Positions 1-6,908 of a DNA stretch of 17,018 nt are shown one piece after another; the stretch's first letter is position 1, and each line of letters opens with the position of its first letter. The stretch spans positions 1 to 17,018 of the forward strand of contig DJPL01000025.1 of assembly GCA_002437415.1 (NCBI GenBank). The letters run 5' to 3'. The translations under genes were made by a program, and so were the position numbers. Under the pieces are notes generated by a model. It did no database searches and was not told where the DNA came from. It saw only the letters and a list, made by a program, of their open reading frames with translations. The DNA comes from Ruminococcaceae bacterium UBA6413 (GTDB lineage: Bacteria; Bacillota; Clostridia; Oscillospirales; Ruminococcaceae).

Positions 1-83
1 GTGAATAGCAGCAACGTTATTAAATGGAATAGCGAACCCGAGAAGTGCTACCCGACAAACAGAACTATCGGTAGCTTGCTATC
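1..83 (+). repeat. 3' end of a dispersed non-coding repeat (copy 1, truncated by window edge)
   Basis: Positions 27-83 match 16052-16108 at 53 of 57 bases without gaps, and weaker similarity continues to the window start. The segment can fold: GCTACC (46-51) pairs with GGTAGC (70-75), enclosed by ATAGC (29-33) with GCTAT (78-82). In the other copy the inner stem has GCTATC, so a C-G pair becomes a U-G wobble. No coding potential is seen. The strand is assigned only by convention, matching the orientation of the copy at 15615-16108. Confidence 0.75.
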
Positions 84-253
84 ACAGTTAAATACTAAAA
101 CTGTATGATAGATGCATATCCTTTATCAGACTTTTGAGCGAACCGCCTCCGCCCACGCGGGGCTTCTTCTCCATTTTCACACTATCACCACAATCTTTCA
201 GCAAAGATACACTCTATTTTATTGTATAACAGCATAAAATGGTAAAAATTCAC
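84..253. other. Intergenic stretch without a recognisable gene
   Basis: Between the repeat tail and the first promoter I see no gene. There is a 6-bp inverted repeat (ACAGTT 84-89, AACTGT 99-104) with no T-run, so it is not an obvious terminator. The rest is unremarkable. Confidence 0.5.
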
Positions 254-282
254 TTGACTTTTCGTGTCCGATAGGATATACT
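254..282 (+). promoter_or_regulatory. Sigma-A-type promoter of the first NlpC/P60-like lipoprotein gene
   Basis: TTGACT (254-259) and TATACT (277-282) are separated by 17 bp, close to the sigma-A consensus, about 70 bp before the start codon at 354. Confidence 0.7.
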
Positions 283-353
283 ATTATTGTGCAAGAAAAT
301 ATAGTTTTGTACATCTCAAACAACAGTAACAGGCTGTCGCACGGAGGAAAAAA

Positions 354-992
354 ATGAAAAAAAGCTTCATCACACTGCTGATTACGGCTTTGGCTGTCAC
401 TACAGCCGCCTTAATGAGCGGATGCGGCTCAGATACAACATCTTCGGACAACACGACCCCTGACACGCCACCAACCACATCAGAGAGCAACGTTTCAGAA
501 CCTTCGTCGCAACAGACAACGGTATCGGATATCATATCCGTCCCTGAAAGCTCAGGCGATGCCGAGAGCAGTGAAAACAGCGAAAGTAGCGATACTACAG
601 CGAACGATTTGCGTAGCCAGATAGTAGCTACCGCAGAAGCACTCGTCGGCATAGATTATGTAAGCGGTATGGCTTCTCCCGAGCAGGGCTTTGACAATTC
701 GGGACTGATCTATTACGTTCTCCGCGAAAACGGCTTTATAAATTGTCCCAGAGGTACTGCCGCACAAAAAGAAATGGGTACATCGATAGGTCTTGACGAA
801 ATAAGAGAAGGCGACCTGCTCTTCTTTACCGATATAGACAGCGAAACGGGCGAAACGATAGAGTTCGGCGGCATCTACATCGGCAACGGAAAGCTGATAT
901 ACAGCCCCTATCCTGGCGAGAAGGTAAAGTTCGCCGACATCAACAGTGCTTATTGGCAAAACAGCTTCAGCGTTGCAATAAGCGTTGCTTAA
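354..992 (+). CDS. Lipoprotein with a catalytically degenerate NlpC/P60-like domain
   Basis: The 212-aa product begins with a lipoprotein signal peptide (KK, hydrophobic stretch, MSGC with Cys24), so it should be anchored on the outer face of the membrane. A Ser/Thr/Glu-rich linker spans about residues 25-85. The C-terminal domain (about 87-212) follows the NlpC/P60 peptidase pattern: a helix before GFDxSGL, a PRG loop, EGDLLFF, GIYIGNGKLIYSP. In active members the motif is DCSGL, then HVGIYxG, then IHAP. Here they read DNSGL (Asn115), FGGIYIG (Phe171) and IYSP (Tyr183), so the Cys and both His positions are lost. It is probably a non-hydrolytic binding or structural protein; peptidoglycan is the likely ligand, but that is inference. 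The start is supported by GGAGG at 343-347. It has its own promoter and a terminator, so it is probably monocistronic. The paralogue at 1225-1974 has the same substitutions. Confidence 0.85.
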   Translation: MKKSFITLLITALAVTTAALMSGCGSDTTSSDNTTPDTPPTTSESNVSEPSSQQTTVSDIISVPESSGDAESSENSESSDTTANDLRSQIVATAEALVGIDYVSGMASPEQGFDNSGLIYYVLRENGFINCPRGTAAQKEMGTSIGLDEIREGDLLFFTDIDSETGETIEFGGIYIGNGKLIYSPYPGEKVKFADINSAYWQNSFSVAISVA

Positions 993-1033
993 ACTTGATA
1001 ATGACATTGTCCTTCATATAAAACTACAAGAAT

Positions 1034-1066
1034 ACCGTCTGTGAAAGCAGACGGTGTTTTTGTGTT
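1034..1066 (+). terminator. Rho-independent terminator after the first lipoprotein gene
   Basis: ACCGTCTG (1034-1041) pairs perfectly with CAGACGGT (1048-1055) around a 6-nt loop and is followed by GTTTTTGTGTTTT. Confidence 0.85.
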
Positions 1067-1074
1067 TTCGGCAC

Positions 1075-1146
1075 TTGTTACCGAATTGTTACCGTTGTTA
1101 CCGTTTTGTAACTATTTGTAACCGAATTGTTACCGTATTGTAACCG
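1075..1146 (+). repeat. Seven helically phased TTGT(T/A)ACCG direct repeats upstream of a promoter
   Basis: Copies start at 1075, 1086, 1095, 1106, 1116, 1127 and 1138, giving spacings of 11, 9, 11, 10, 11 and 11 bp. The fourth copy is degenerate (TTGTAACTA). The mean spacing of 10.5 bp puts every copy on the same face of the helix, just upstream of the promoter at 1155-1182. Such arrays usually bind a multimeric regulator, or bend DNA; which applies here cannot be told. Confidence 0.75.
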
Positions 1147-1154
1147 AATTTTAA

Positions 1155-1182
1155 TTGCTTTTTGCTTATTTTATGATATACT
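1155..1182 (+). promoter_or_regulatory. Probable promoter of the second NlpC/P60-like lipoprotein gene
   Basis: TTGCTT (1155-1160) and TATACT (1177-1182) are 16 bp apart. The -10 is identical to that of the first lipoprotein gene, while the -35 is weaker. That would suit activation from the phased repeats directly upstream, though this is inference. Confidence 0.5.
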
Positions 1183-1224
1183 TAAATCAAGGACAGGAGA
1201 TGTTCAATTAAAGGTCGTGATACT

Positions 1225-1974
1225 ATGAAAAAGAAATTATCATTGATTTTAGCAATATTAACAATTGCCGCTGTAGCATCGCTTACCGCCTGCTCGGGAA
1301 ATTCTCAGCCGTCAGAAAGCAGTGAAGCGCCGCAAAGCTCTTCCGAAAGCTCAACTGTAGAAAGCAGTGCCGACAACTCGGATAACGACAGCTCAGAAAC
1401 CTCTGCCGACTCCTCGTCCGAAAACACATCTTCAGACGACAGCTCAGCCGATGATACTTCATCGAACGACAGCTCAGCCGATGATACTTCATCGAACGAC
1501 AGCTCAGCCGATGATACATCGTCAGATGACAGCTCAATTGATGGTACATCGTCAAGCGACCGCTCAGCCGATGATACATCAAGCGATACAGAGCCTGTCG
1601 CACCGTCCGAAAAAGGTGACGCTGTTGCCAAAGCGGCATATGATATGCTTGACAAGCCGTTCACCGACGGCGGATACACCCCCGAAACAGGCTTCGACAA
1701 TTCAGGTCTTATCTACTATGCGCTGACAAGCGCGGGCATTGAGTGCCCGAGAGGTCTTACCGCGCAGAAGGATATGGGCAAAGAGATCAAGCTCTCCGAG
1801 CTTCAAAAGGGCGACATCGTTTTCATAAAAGACGGCGAATCTTTCTTCGGCGGCATATACACAGGTGACGACACAATGGTTTTCAGTCCCTATCCCGGAC
1901 AGAAGGTGCGCACCGCCGATCTCAAGTCGATATACTATATCGACAACTTCCTTAAGGCTGTAAGAGTGAGTTAA
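1225..1974 (+). CDS. Lipoprotein with a DSSADDTSS repeat linker and a degenerate NlpC/P60-like domain
   Basis: The 249-aa protein has a lipoprotein signal peptide ending LTAC (Cys23), so it is predicted to be surface-anchored. Residues 24-130 are a Ser/Asp/Thr-rich linker that includes five 10-residue units of the DSSADDTSSN type. The C-terminal domain (about 131-249) matches NlpC/P60 in layout: AVAKAAYDML, GFDNSGLIYYAL, ECPRGLTAQKDMG, LQKGDIVF, FGGIYTG, VFSPYPGQKV. The catalytic Cys is Asn159, the first His is Phe208, and the third triad position is Phe220, so no hydrolase activity is expected. The same Cys-to-Asn and His-to-Phe changes occur in the paralogue at 354-992, so the loss predates the duplication or is under selection. 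AAAGG at 1210-1214 supports the start. A phased repeat array upstream suggests separate regulation from the paralogue. Confidence 0.85.
   Translation: MKKKLSLILAILTIAAVASLTACSGNSQPSESSEAPQSSSESSTVESSADNSDNDSSETSADSSSENTSSDDSSADDTSSNDSSADDTSSNDSSADDTSSDDSSIDGTSSSDRSADDTSSDTEPVAPSEKGDAVAKAAYDMLDKPFTDGGYTPETGFDNSGLIYYALTSAGIECPRGLTAQKDMGKEIKLSELQKGDIVFIKDGESFFGGIYTGDDTMVFSPYPGQKVRTADLKSIYYIDNFLKAVRVS
1438..1587 (+). repeat. 30-bp in-frame tandem repeat, five units
   Basis: Units begin at 1438, 1468, 1498, 1528 and 1558. The first two are identical over all 30 bases; later ones diverge mainly at their 3' ends. Each encodes a ten-residue DSSADDTSSN/D-type unit in the lipoprotein linker. Exact identity of two units points to recent expansion or slippage, so length may vary between strains. 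Confidence 0.9.
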
Positions 1975-2193
1975 CGCTTTTATTGCACAATCATCATAAG
2001 ATCCTATCAGCACCGCAGAATATAACCGCAAGATCTCCCCAATGTTTTCAAAAACCGCAATAACATTTCAGACTACGCAAAGCAACATTCCGACATAGTT
2101 TTTATAGCACATACAAACATCCCGAAACATTTTCAGATCATCACAACATTTTTTAACTTCGGCTGCATTGCAGCAATTCTCCTCTCTTATATA
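1975..2193. other. AT-rich intergenic stretch without a gene
   Basis: No ORF with a ribosome binding site is visible. The sequence contains several scattered AACATT(T/C)C-like words and a small hairpin GCTGC-att-GCAGC (2162-2174) without a T-run. The terminator and promoter downstream are listed separately. Confidence 0.5.
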
Positions 2194-2231
2194 TTTGCCC
2201 CTCCGCATTTGCGGAGGGGCAAAATCTTTTT
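2194..2231 (+). terminator. Strong Rho-independent terminator
   Basis: TTTGCCCCTCCGC (2194-2206) and GCGGAGGGGCAAA (2211-2223) form a perfect 13-bp stem with an ATTT loop, followed by ATCTTTTT. It lies over 200 bp after the lipoprotein stop codon. It separates that gene from the GH2 transcript. Confidence 0.9.
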
Positions 2232-2250
2232 ACCGAAGGTCTGATTTATC

Positions 2251-2279
2251 TTGATTTTCATCTTTCAAACTGTTACAAT
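2251..2279 (+). promoter_or_regulatory. Probable promoter of the GH2 gene
   Basis: TTGATT (2251-2256) and TACAAT (2274-2279) with a 17-bp spacer. The same two hexamers with the same spacing occur at rnpB, which makes a sigma-A promoter credible. Confidence 0.6.
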
Positions 2280-2322
2280 ATAATTATACAAATTCAGCTA
2301 TAAAGCCGAAAGGAAGAATAAA

Positions 2323-5300
2323 ATGGAAAAACGTACAGTCTTATTCAACGACAACTGGAAATTTGCGCTTACCGAACCCGACAGCGATGAATCGGCTCTT
2401 CAGAATATACATTGGTACAATGTAGAGATACCTCACGACTGGCTTATCGGCGACACCGCAAACCTCTATAAATCAGGCTGCGGCTGGTACGAAAAGCACT
2501 TCTCGATAGACAAGCTTGACGCGCAGGACTGCTATATACTTATGTTTGACGGCGTATATATGGATACGACCGTTTATGTCAACGGAAAGACGGTCGGCGA
2601 GTGGAAATACGGCTACACCTCTTTCAGCTTTGATATAACCGATTTCCTTACCGATGGCGACAACCGCATTTTAGTAAGAGTAAATCATAAAGCGCCCAAT
2701 ACCCGCTGGTACAGCGGAGCGGGAATATACCGCAACGTATGGCTGAGAAAGACCTCGCGCAATCATATCGCACAGGACGGCATCTATATAAATGCACGCC
2801 CCAACGACAATGACCGCAGAGAACACGGCAAGTGGAGAGTCACTATACAGACAGAGCTTTCTGTTCCCACCTGCGGAACTCTGTCCTTTGACATAACCGA
2901 TCCTTTAGGACGCGAAACCTACAGCTGTGAGCGCAGAATTTGCGGAAAGAGCGACAAGCTGATATTCTATATTGACGGACCTAAGCTGTGGGATACCGTC
3001 ACCCCTAACCTTTATTCATTAACAGCTACGCTGTGTGCCGAGGACGGGACACAGTATGACTGCGTTCAGACAAAATTCGGCTTCAGAACCACTAAGTTCG
3101 ACCCGAAAGAGGGCTTCCTGCTCAACGGTATCCGCCTTAAGCTAAACGGCGTTTGTATGCACCACGATCTCGGTGCACTCGGCGCGGCTGTAAATTATGA
3201 CGCAACATACCGCCAGCTTTCCAAGATGAAAGAAATGGGTGTCAATGCTATCCGTACAAGCCATAACCCTCCCTCAAGAGAGCTTATGGATATATGCGAT
3301 GAGATGGGTCTTGTTGTCGACAGCGAGATATTCGATATGTGGGAGCTCGCAAAGAACGAGAACGACTATCACCGTTTCTTCCCCGAATGGTATAAGACGG
3401 ACGTTGCCGCATGGATACGCCGCGACCGTAACCGTCCCTCGGTTATTATGTGGAGCATAGGCAACGAAATATACGATACCCATAAGAGCCCGAGAGGCCT
3501 TGAGGTGGCGCAGATGCTGAGCGCCGAGGTCGAAAAGAACGACCCTATGCACAACGCTCTGCCTACCATCGCGTCAAACTATATGCAGTGGGAGAATGCC
3601 CAGAATGTAGCCGACTTTATTAAGCTTGCCGGCTATAACTACGCCGAAAAGCTGTATGACGAGCACCACGAAAAGCACCCCGACTGGGTGATATACGGCA
3701 GTGAAACGGCATCGACAGTCCGCTCAAGAGGAATTTACCACTTCCCCTACGACACATCACTGCTTGTATATGATGATCTCCAGTGCTCGGATCTCGGCAA
3801 CAGCGTCGTAAATTGGGGAGCTTCACCGCTTAAGTCCTATGCTATGGATACAGCCGCAGACTACTCAATGGGACAGTTTGTCTGGACAGGCTTTGACTAT
3901 ATCGGCGAGCCCACCCCCTACAACACCAAAAACTCATATTTCGGCATTGTTGACACTGCCGGATTTGAAAAGGACTCCTTCTGGTTCTATAAATCTGTGT
4001 GGGATATTGCCTGCGAAAAGCCCTTTGTGCATATTTCACCGAGCTGCTGGGATTTCAACGAGGGTCAGATGATAGACGTTATCGCATATTCAAATCTCCC
4101 TGTTCTTAAGCTCCGTTACGGCGGAGAAACATACAGCAGCGAAATACTCGACCACAAGAGCGAGGGCAAGCTGTGTGCCCGCTTCCGTATACCTTATCAC
4201 AGGCAGTTCCCCTTATCCGTAAGAGGCTACTACAACGAAAACTGCACAGAAGACAACTATGCGGTCGAAGAGGTGCTTTTCGCTCCTAACGACCCATATA
4301 AGCTCTGTATGCAATGCGACAGGGACGAGATAGCCGCAGACGGCAGATCGCTTGCGTTCATAACAATATCGGCAGAGGATAAGACAGGTCAGAAGGTTGC
4401 CAACGCTGTCAACAGGATAAAATTCACCGTCAGCGGTGCGGGCAGACTGCTCGGACTTGATAACGGCGACAGCACCGATTACGACAGCTACAAGGGCGAT
4501 CACCGCAAGATGTTCTCAGGTAAACTGCTTGCTATTATCGGCTCAACGTTTGAAACAGGCAGCATTACGATAACTGCCGAAAGCGAGGGCTTACAGCCCG
4601 AAACGATAATAATCGATGCCATAGCTCCCGACACAGTGCCCGAGGGCGTAAGCGTGGTAACGGAAAACGTATTCCCCGCAGTCACAACACCATATACAAA
4701 CGAAGTACCGATCCGAAAAATAGAGCTCACCGACAAAGGCACACGCAAGCTCGGCAAAAATCGCGATACCGCAAAGATAAGAGTAAAGACATACCCCAAA
4801 AACGCGACCTTCGGTGATATAGAGTTCAAATGCTGTGCCGACAACGGCGTAGAGATAAGCTTTGCAAAGGTAACGGACTTTGACGGCAATACAGCCGTAT
4901 TAAAGGCGTTCGGTGACGGAAATTTCCGTCTGCGCGCTTATTCAAAGAACGGCACTGATATCCCCAAAGTTATCTCCGAGCTTGAATATACAGTCGAGGG
5001 GCTCGGCAAGGCAGAAAAAGACCCGTATATCTTTACTGCCGCCTGCCTTTGCGACTTCTCGAACGTTCCCGTTACGACGATAGACAGAGGCTCGCTCGGC
5101 GGATTTGACGGCAGGACCGTAGTCGGCTTCAGCTCATTGGATTTCGGCGGCGGTACAAAGCATATGACATTAAGCGTCGGAAACTGCGGCGGCGGTGAAG
5201 ATTACCCCGTTGAGCTGTATCTCGGCGATGCCGACAACGGCGGCGAGTACATCGGCACATTCGGCATAAAGAATAACGGCGGCTGGGACAGAGCATATCC

Positions 5301-5778
5301 TCAGGAGTTTGACCTCCCGCGCAGAATAAGCGGAATACACGATATCAGCTTTGTTATCAATAATTCCTGCATATTCGGCGGCTTTGAATTTACAAAGTAC
5401 GACCGCACCTATGCGGAGAATGCGGCGGCTGACAATGACAACCTCTACGGTGACGATTATAAGGTAAACGGCTCATGCGTCGAAGAGATAGGCAACAATG
5501 TTGTTATTGAGTTCAACAGCCTTGACTTTGCAGACGGCGCGGACAAGATAACCGTTACAGGCAGAACACCGCTTGACAACTGTACTATACAGCTCAGAGT
5601 AAATGATGAAAGCGGCAACCAGACGACACGCCTGCTTGAATTCCCGCACGCAGACGAATATACACCGGTAACATTCAATATTGAGCGTATCGGCGGAAAG
5701 AACAATATCGCGTTCGTATTCCTGCCCGGTACACAGTTCGATATGGCGTCGTTCAGATTTATAAAAGCGGAAGAATAA
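2323..5778 (+). CDS. Glycoside hydrolase family 2 (beta-galactosidase-like) with C-terminal Ig-like and CBM-like modules
   Basis: A retaining exo-glycosidase of 1151 aa. The N-terminal jelly-roll sugar-binding domain (about 10-155) contains IPHDWLIGD and GCGWYEKHF. An Ig-like domain (155-255) precedes the TIM barrel (about 256-560) with VNAIRTSHNPPS. The acid/base is Glu382 in WSIGNE and the nucleophile is Glu461 in YGSET. A DUF4982-like segment (570-640) and a GH2 domain-5-like region (650-770) follow, then an Ig-like stretch (about 770-895). Two beta-sandwich modules resembling CBM6-type lectin domains (about 903-1033 and 1040-1151) end the protein; each has the motif SLDF. The exact substrate (beta-galactoside, glucuronide or other) cannot be told. 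No signal peptide or anchor is seen, so it should act in the cytoplasm on imported oligosaccharides. GAAAGGAAG at 2308-2316 supports the start. It sits alone between terminator and hicAB; no transporter gene is adjacent. Confidence 0.9.
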   Translation: MEKRTVLFNDNWKFALTEPDSDESALQNIHWYNVEIPHDWLIGDTANLYKSGCGWYEKHFSIDKLDAQDCYILMFDGVYMDTTVYVNGKTVGEWKYGYTSFSFDITDFLTDGDNRILVRVNHKAPNTRWYSGAGIYRNVWLRKTSRNHIAQDGIYINARPNDNDRREHGKWRVTIQTELSVPTCGTLSFDITDPLGRETYSCERRICGKSDKLIFYIDGPKLWDTVTPNLYSLTATLCAEDGTQYDCVQTKFGFRTTKFDPKEGFLLNGIRLKLNGVCMHHDLGALGAAVNYDATYRQLSKMKEMGVNAIRTSHNPPSRELMDICDEMGLVVDSEIFDMWELAKNENDYHRFFPEWYKTDVAAWIRRDRNRPSVIMWSIGNEIYDTHKSPRGLEVAQMLSAEVEKNDPMHNALPTIASNYMQWENAQNVADFIKLAGYNYAEKLYDEHHEKHPDWVIYGSETASTVRSRGIYHFPYDTSLLVYDDLQCSDLGNSVVNWGASPLKSYAMDTAADYSMGQFVWTGFDYIGEPTPYNTKNSYFGIVDTAGFEKDSFWFYKSVWDIACEKPFVHISPSCWDFNEGQMIDVIAYSNLPVLKLRYGGETYSSEILDHKSEGKLCARFRIPYHRQFPLSVRGYYNENCTEDNYAVEEVLFAPNDPYKLCMQCDRDEIAADGRSLAFITISAEDKTGQKVANAVNRIKFTVSGAGRLLGLDNGDSTDYDSYKGDHRKMFSGKLLAIIGSTFETGSITITAESEGLQPETIIIDAIAPDTVPEGVSVVTENVFPAVTTPYTNEVPIRKIELTDKGTRKLGKNRDTAKIRVKTYPKNATFGDIEFKCCADNGVEISFAKVTDFDGNTAVLKAFGDGNFRLRAYSKNGTDIPKVISELEYTVEGLGKAEKDPYIFTAACLCDFSNVPVTTIDRGSLGGFDGRTVVGFSSLDFGGGTKHMTLSVGNCGGGEDYPVELYLGDADNGGEYIGTFGIKNNGGWDRAYPQEFDLPRRISGIHDISFVINNSCIFGGFEFTKYDRTYAENAAADNDNLYGDDYKVNGSCVEEIGNNVVIEFNSLDFADGADKITVTGRTPLDNCTIQLRVNDESGNQTTRLLEFPHADEYTPVTFNIERIGGKNNIAFVFLPGTQFDMASFRFIKAEE

Positions 5779-5836
5779 AATACCGCTGAGGTCGTGAAAC
5801 GCTACCTCAGATATGAATTTGTAATTTTTTCTAAAT

Positions 5837-5880
5837 AGCACGTAATACGTATTGACACAGCACGTATTACGTGCTATAAT
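5837..5880 (+). promoter_or_regulatory. hicAB promoter overlapped by an operator palindrome
   Basis: TTGACA (5852-5857) and TATAAT (5875-5880) are both perfect consensus with a 17-bp spacer. The spacer is almost filled by a perfect 17-bp palindrome, AGCACGTA-T-TACGTGCT (5859-5875), which runs to the first base of the -10. A second, imperfect copy AGCACGTA-A-TACGTATT (5837-5853) lies 22 bp upstream, about two helical turns, overlapping the -35. This is the layout expected for autorepression by HicB or the HicAB complex. Confidence 0.85.
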
Positions 5881-5904
5881 ACTAAGTATAAGGCGGTAGA
5901 GTGT

Positions 5905-6087
5905 ATGACGTTCAAAGAATTGGAAAAGCTATTGAAAGCTGACGGTTGGGTGCTGAAAGATACAAAAGGCTCTCACTTTCAATACACAAATCCGAACAAA
6001 CCCGGAAAGGTTACCGTGCCGAGCCACAAGGGCGATATACCGAAAGGCACGGCAAATTCAATACTCAAGCAGGCAGGGCTGAAATAA
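5905..6087 (+). CDS. hicA: HicA-family mRNA interferase toxin
   Basis: The 60-aa product has the compact dsRBD-like fold pattern of HicA: an N-terminal helix FKELEKLLKADGW, a strand ending KGSHFQY with the catalytic His24, then KVTVPSHKG, IPKGTANSIL and a C-terminal helix. HicA toxins cleave mRNA in the cytoplasm and are neutralised by HicB. Length and the GSHxQ motif fit the family closely. AAGGCGG at 5890-5896 supports the start. It is the first gene of a two-gene unit with hicB 39 bp downstream, behind a consensus promoter with operator palindromes. All recognisable active-site features are intact, so the toxin is probably functional. Confidence 0.92.
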   Translation: MTFKELEKLLKADGWVLKDTKGSHFQYTNPNKPGKVTVPSHKGDIPKGTANSILKQAGLK

Positions 6088-6126
6088 GCCCCTGATCCTG
6101 TCGTATACAGAAAGAGAGGTACTGTT

Positions 6127-6537
6127 ATGTTATCTGTTTATCCCGCTTGTTTTTACAAAGAGAAAAACGGTCAGTATTCCGTGATTTTCCCCGACCTTGA
6201 CCATCTTTCAACGTTCGGCGATGACTTGCAGGACGCTATGGAAATGGCGGTTGATTGTCTTGCAGGCTATATCTATGACCTTAAGCATAATAAGTCAGAG
6301 CTTCCCACGCCGTCAGACCCCGCGGATATAGATATAAACGCCGAGTACGACGAATACGAAAGCGCATTTGTCAATCTCGTATCTGTTGATGTGGACGACT
6401 ATGCGAAAAAGCATTTTGAAAAATCCGTCAAGAAAACTCTTACAATTCCCGCATGGCTCAACGACCTTGCGGTAAAAAATCACATCAATTTCTCACAGAC
6501 ATTGCAGAATGCACTTAAAACACAGCTCGGACTGTAA
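6127..6537 (+). CDS. hicB: HicB-family antitoxin
   Basis: The 136-aa protein starts with the degenerate RNase H-like HicB domain (about 1-75): YPACFYKEKNGQYSVIFPDL, then the helix DLQDAMEMAVDCL. After an acidic linker, the C-terminal part (about 100-136), TLTIPAWLNDLAVKNHINFS followed by QTLQNALK, looks like a ribbon-helix-helix or Arc-type DNA-binding domain. It should bind HicA and repress the shared promoter through the palindromes at 5837-5875. Purine-rich GAAAGAGAGG (6110-6119) precedes the start. The gene is complete and the order toxin-antitoxin is standard. Confidence 0.92.
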   Translation: MLSVYPACFYKEKNGQYSVIFPDLDHLSTFGDDLQDAMEMAVDCLAGYIYDLKHNKSELPTPSDPADIDINAEYDEYESAFVNLVSVDVDDYAKKHFEKSVKKTLTIPAWLNDLAVKNHINFSQTLQNALKTQLGL

Positions 6538-6542
6538 AGCCG

Positions 6543-6572
6543 GTCGCCCTGCGCAAGGGCGTGGATTGAAAT
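6543..6572 (+). repeat. Single isolated type I-C-like CRISPR repeat
   Basis: The 30-nt unit begins GTCGC and ends GTGGATTGAAAT, the hallmark ends of type I-C repeats. Between them CGCCCT (6545-6550) pairs with AGGGCG (6556-6561) around a GCGCA loop, as in those repeats. I compare from memory: typical I-C units are 32 nt. No second copy follows within the next ~100 bases and no cas gene is in the window, so this is not an array. It starts 5 bases after the hicB stop codon. Confidence 0.7.
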
Positions 6573-6587
6573 GGTGTATAAAAAGAC

Positions 6588-6611
6588 TTCCCCGCCGTAA
6601 CAAGCGGGGAA
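6588..6611. other. GC-rich hairpin of unclear role
   Basis: TTCCCCGC (6588-6595) pairs with GCGGGGAA (6604-6611), loop of 8. No T-run follows on the + strand; on the minus strand GTCTTTTT follows, so it could terminate antisense transcription. Confidence 0.5.
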
Positions 6612-6681
6612 AAGTTATAGAAGGTGTTGCGCGATATACAAAACAAAAATAACATCAGGTATATCTTATCAACTTTTCATA

Positions 6682-6710
6682 TGGGAGGGGCTCGTTCCTC
6701 CCACTTTTTA
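6682..6710 (+). terminator. Rho-independent terminator, likely for hicAB
   Basis: TGGGAGG (6682-6688) pairs with CCTCCCA (6697-6703), followed by CTTTTTA. Confidence 0.75.
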
Positions 6711-6814
6711 TATTTTCATCATTTTGAACTGTGATTTATTTTCCTATTGCGATTTGTATATCTGAATTTAACTCTTCCGCTCTCCCAAATTATTTACAAT
6801 TTCACCCTCCGCTA

Positions 6815-6843
6815 TAGACTTTTAGTGAAAAATGTGCTATAAT
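6815..6843 (+). promoter_or_regulatory. Probable promoter of the Nudix-folC operon
   Basis: TAGACT (6815-6820), 17-bp spacer, perfect TATAAT (6838-6843). The start codon follows at 6909. Confidence 0.65.
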
Positions 6844-6908
6844 ATAAACGATTATAAATAACTTTGCCGCACAGACAGAGTGCAGACACAAGGAGGTGTC
6901 CGTAGCAG

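Noticed and set aside
1283..1726. Long overlapping ORFs on both strands across the lipoprotein linker
   Set aside because: They arise from the 30-bp tandem repeat and Ser/Asp-rich codons; they are low-complexity, lack ribosome binding sites, and lie inside a well-supported gene.
2030..2160. AACATT-like words as a regulatory repeat
   Set aside because: Spacing and sequence are irregular; AT-rich composition explains them.
6543..6660. A CRISPR array after hicB
   Set aside because: Only one repeat unit is visible; no second repeat or spacer structure follows, so it is listed as a single repeat-like unit.
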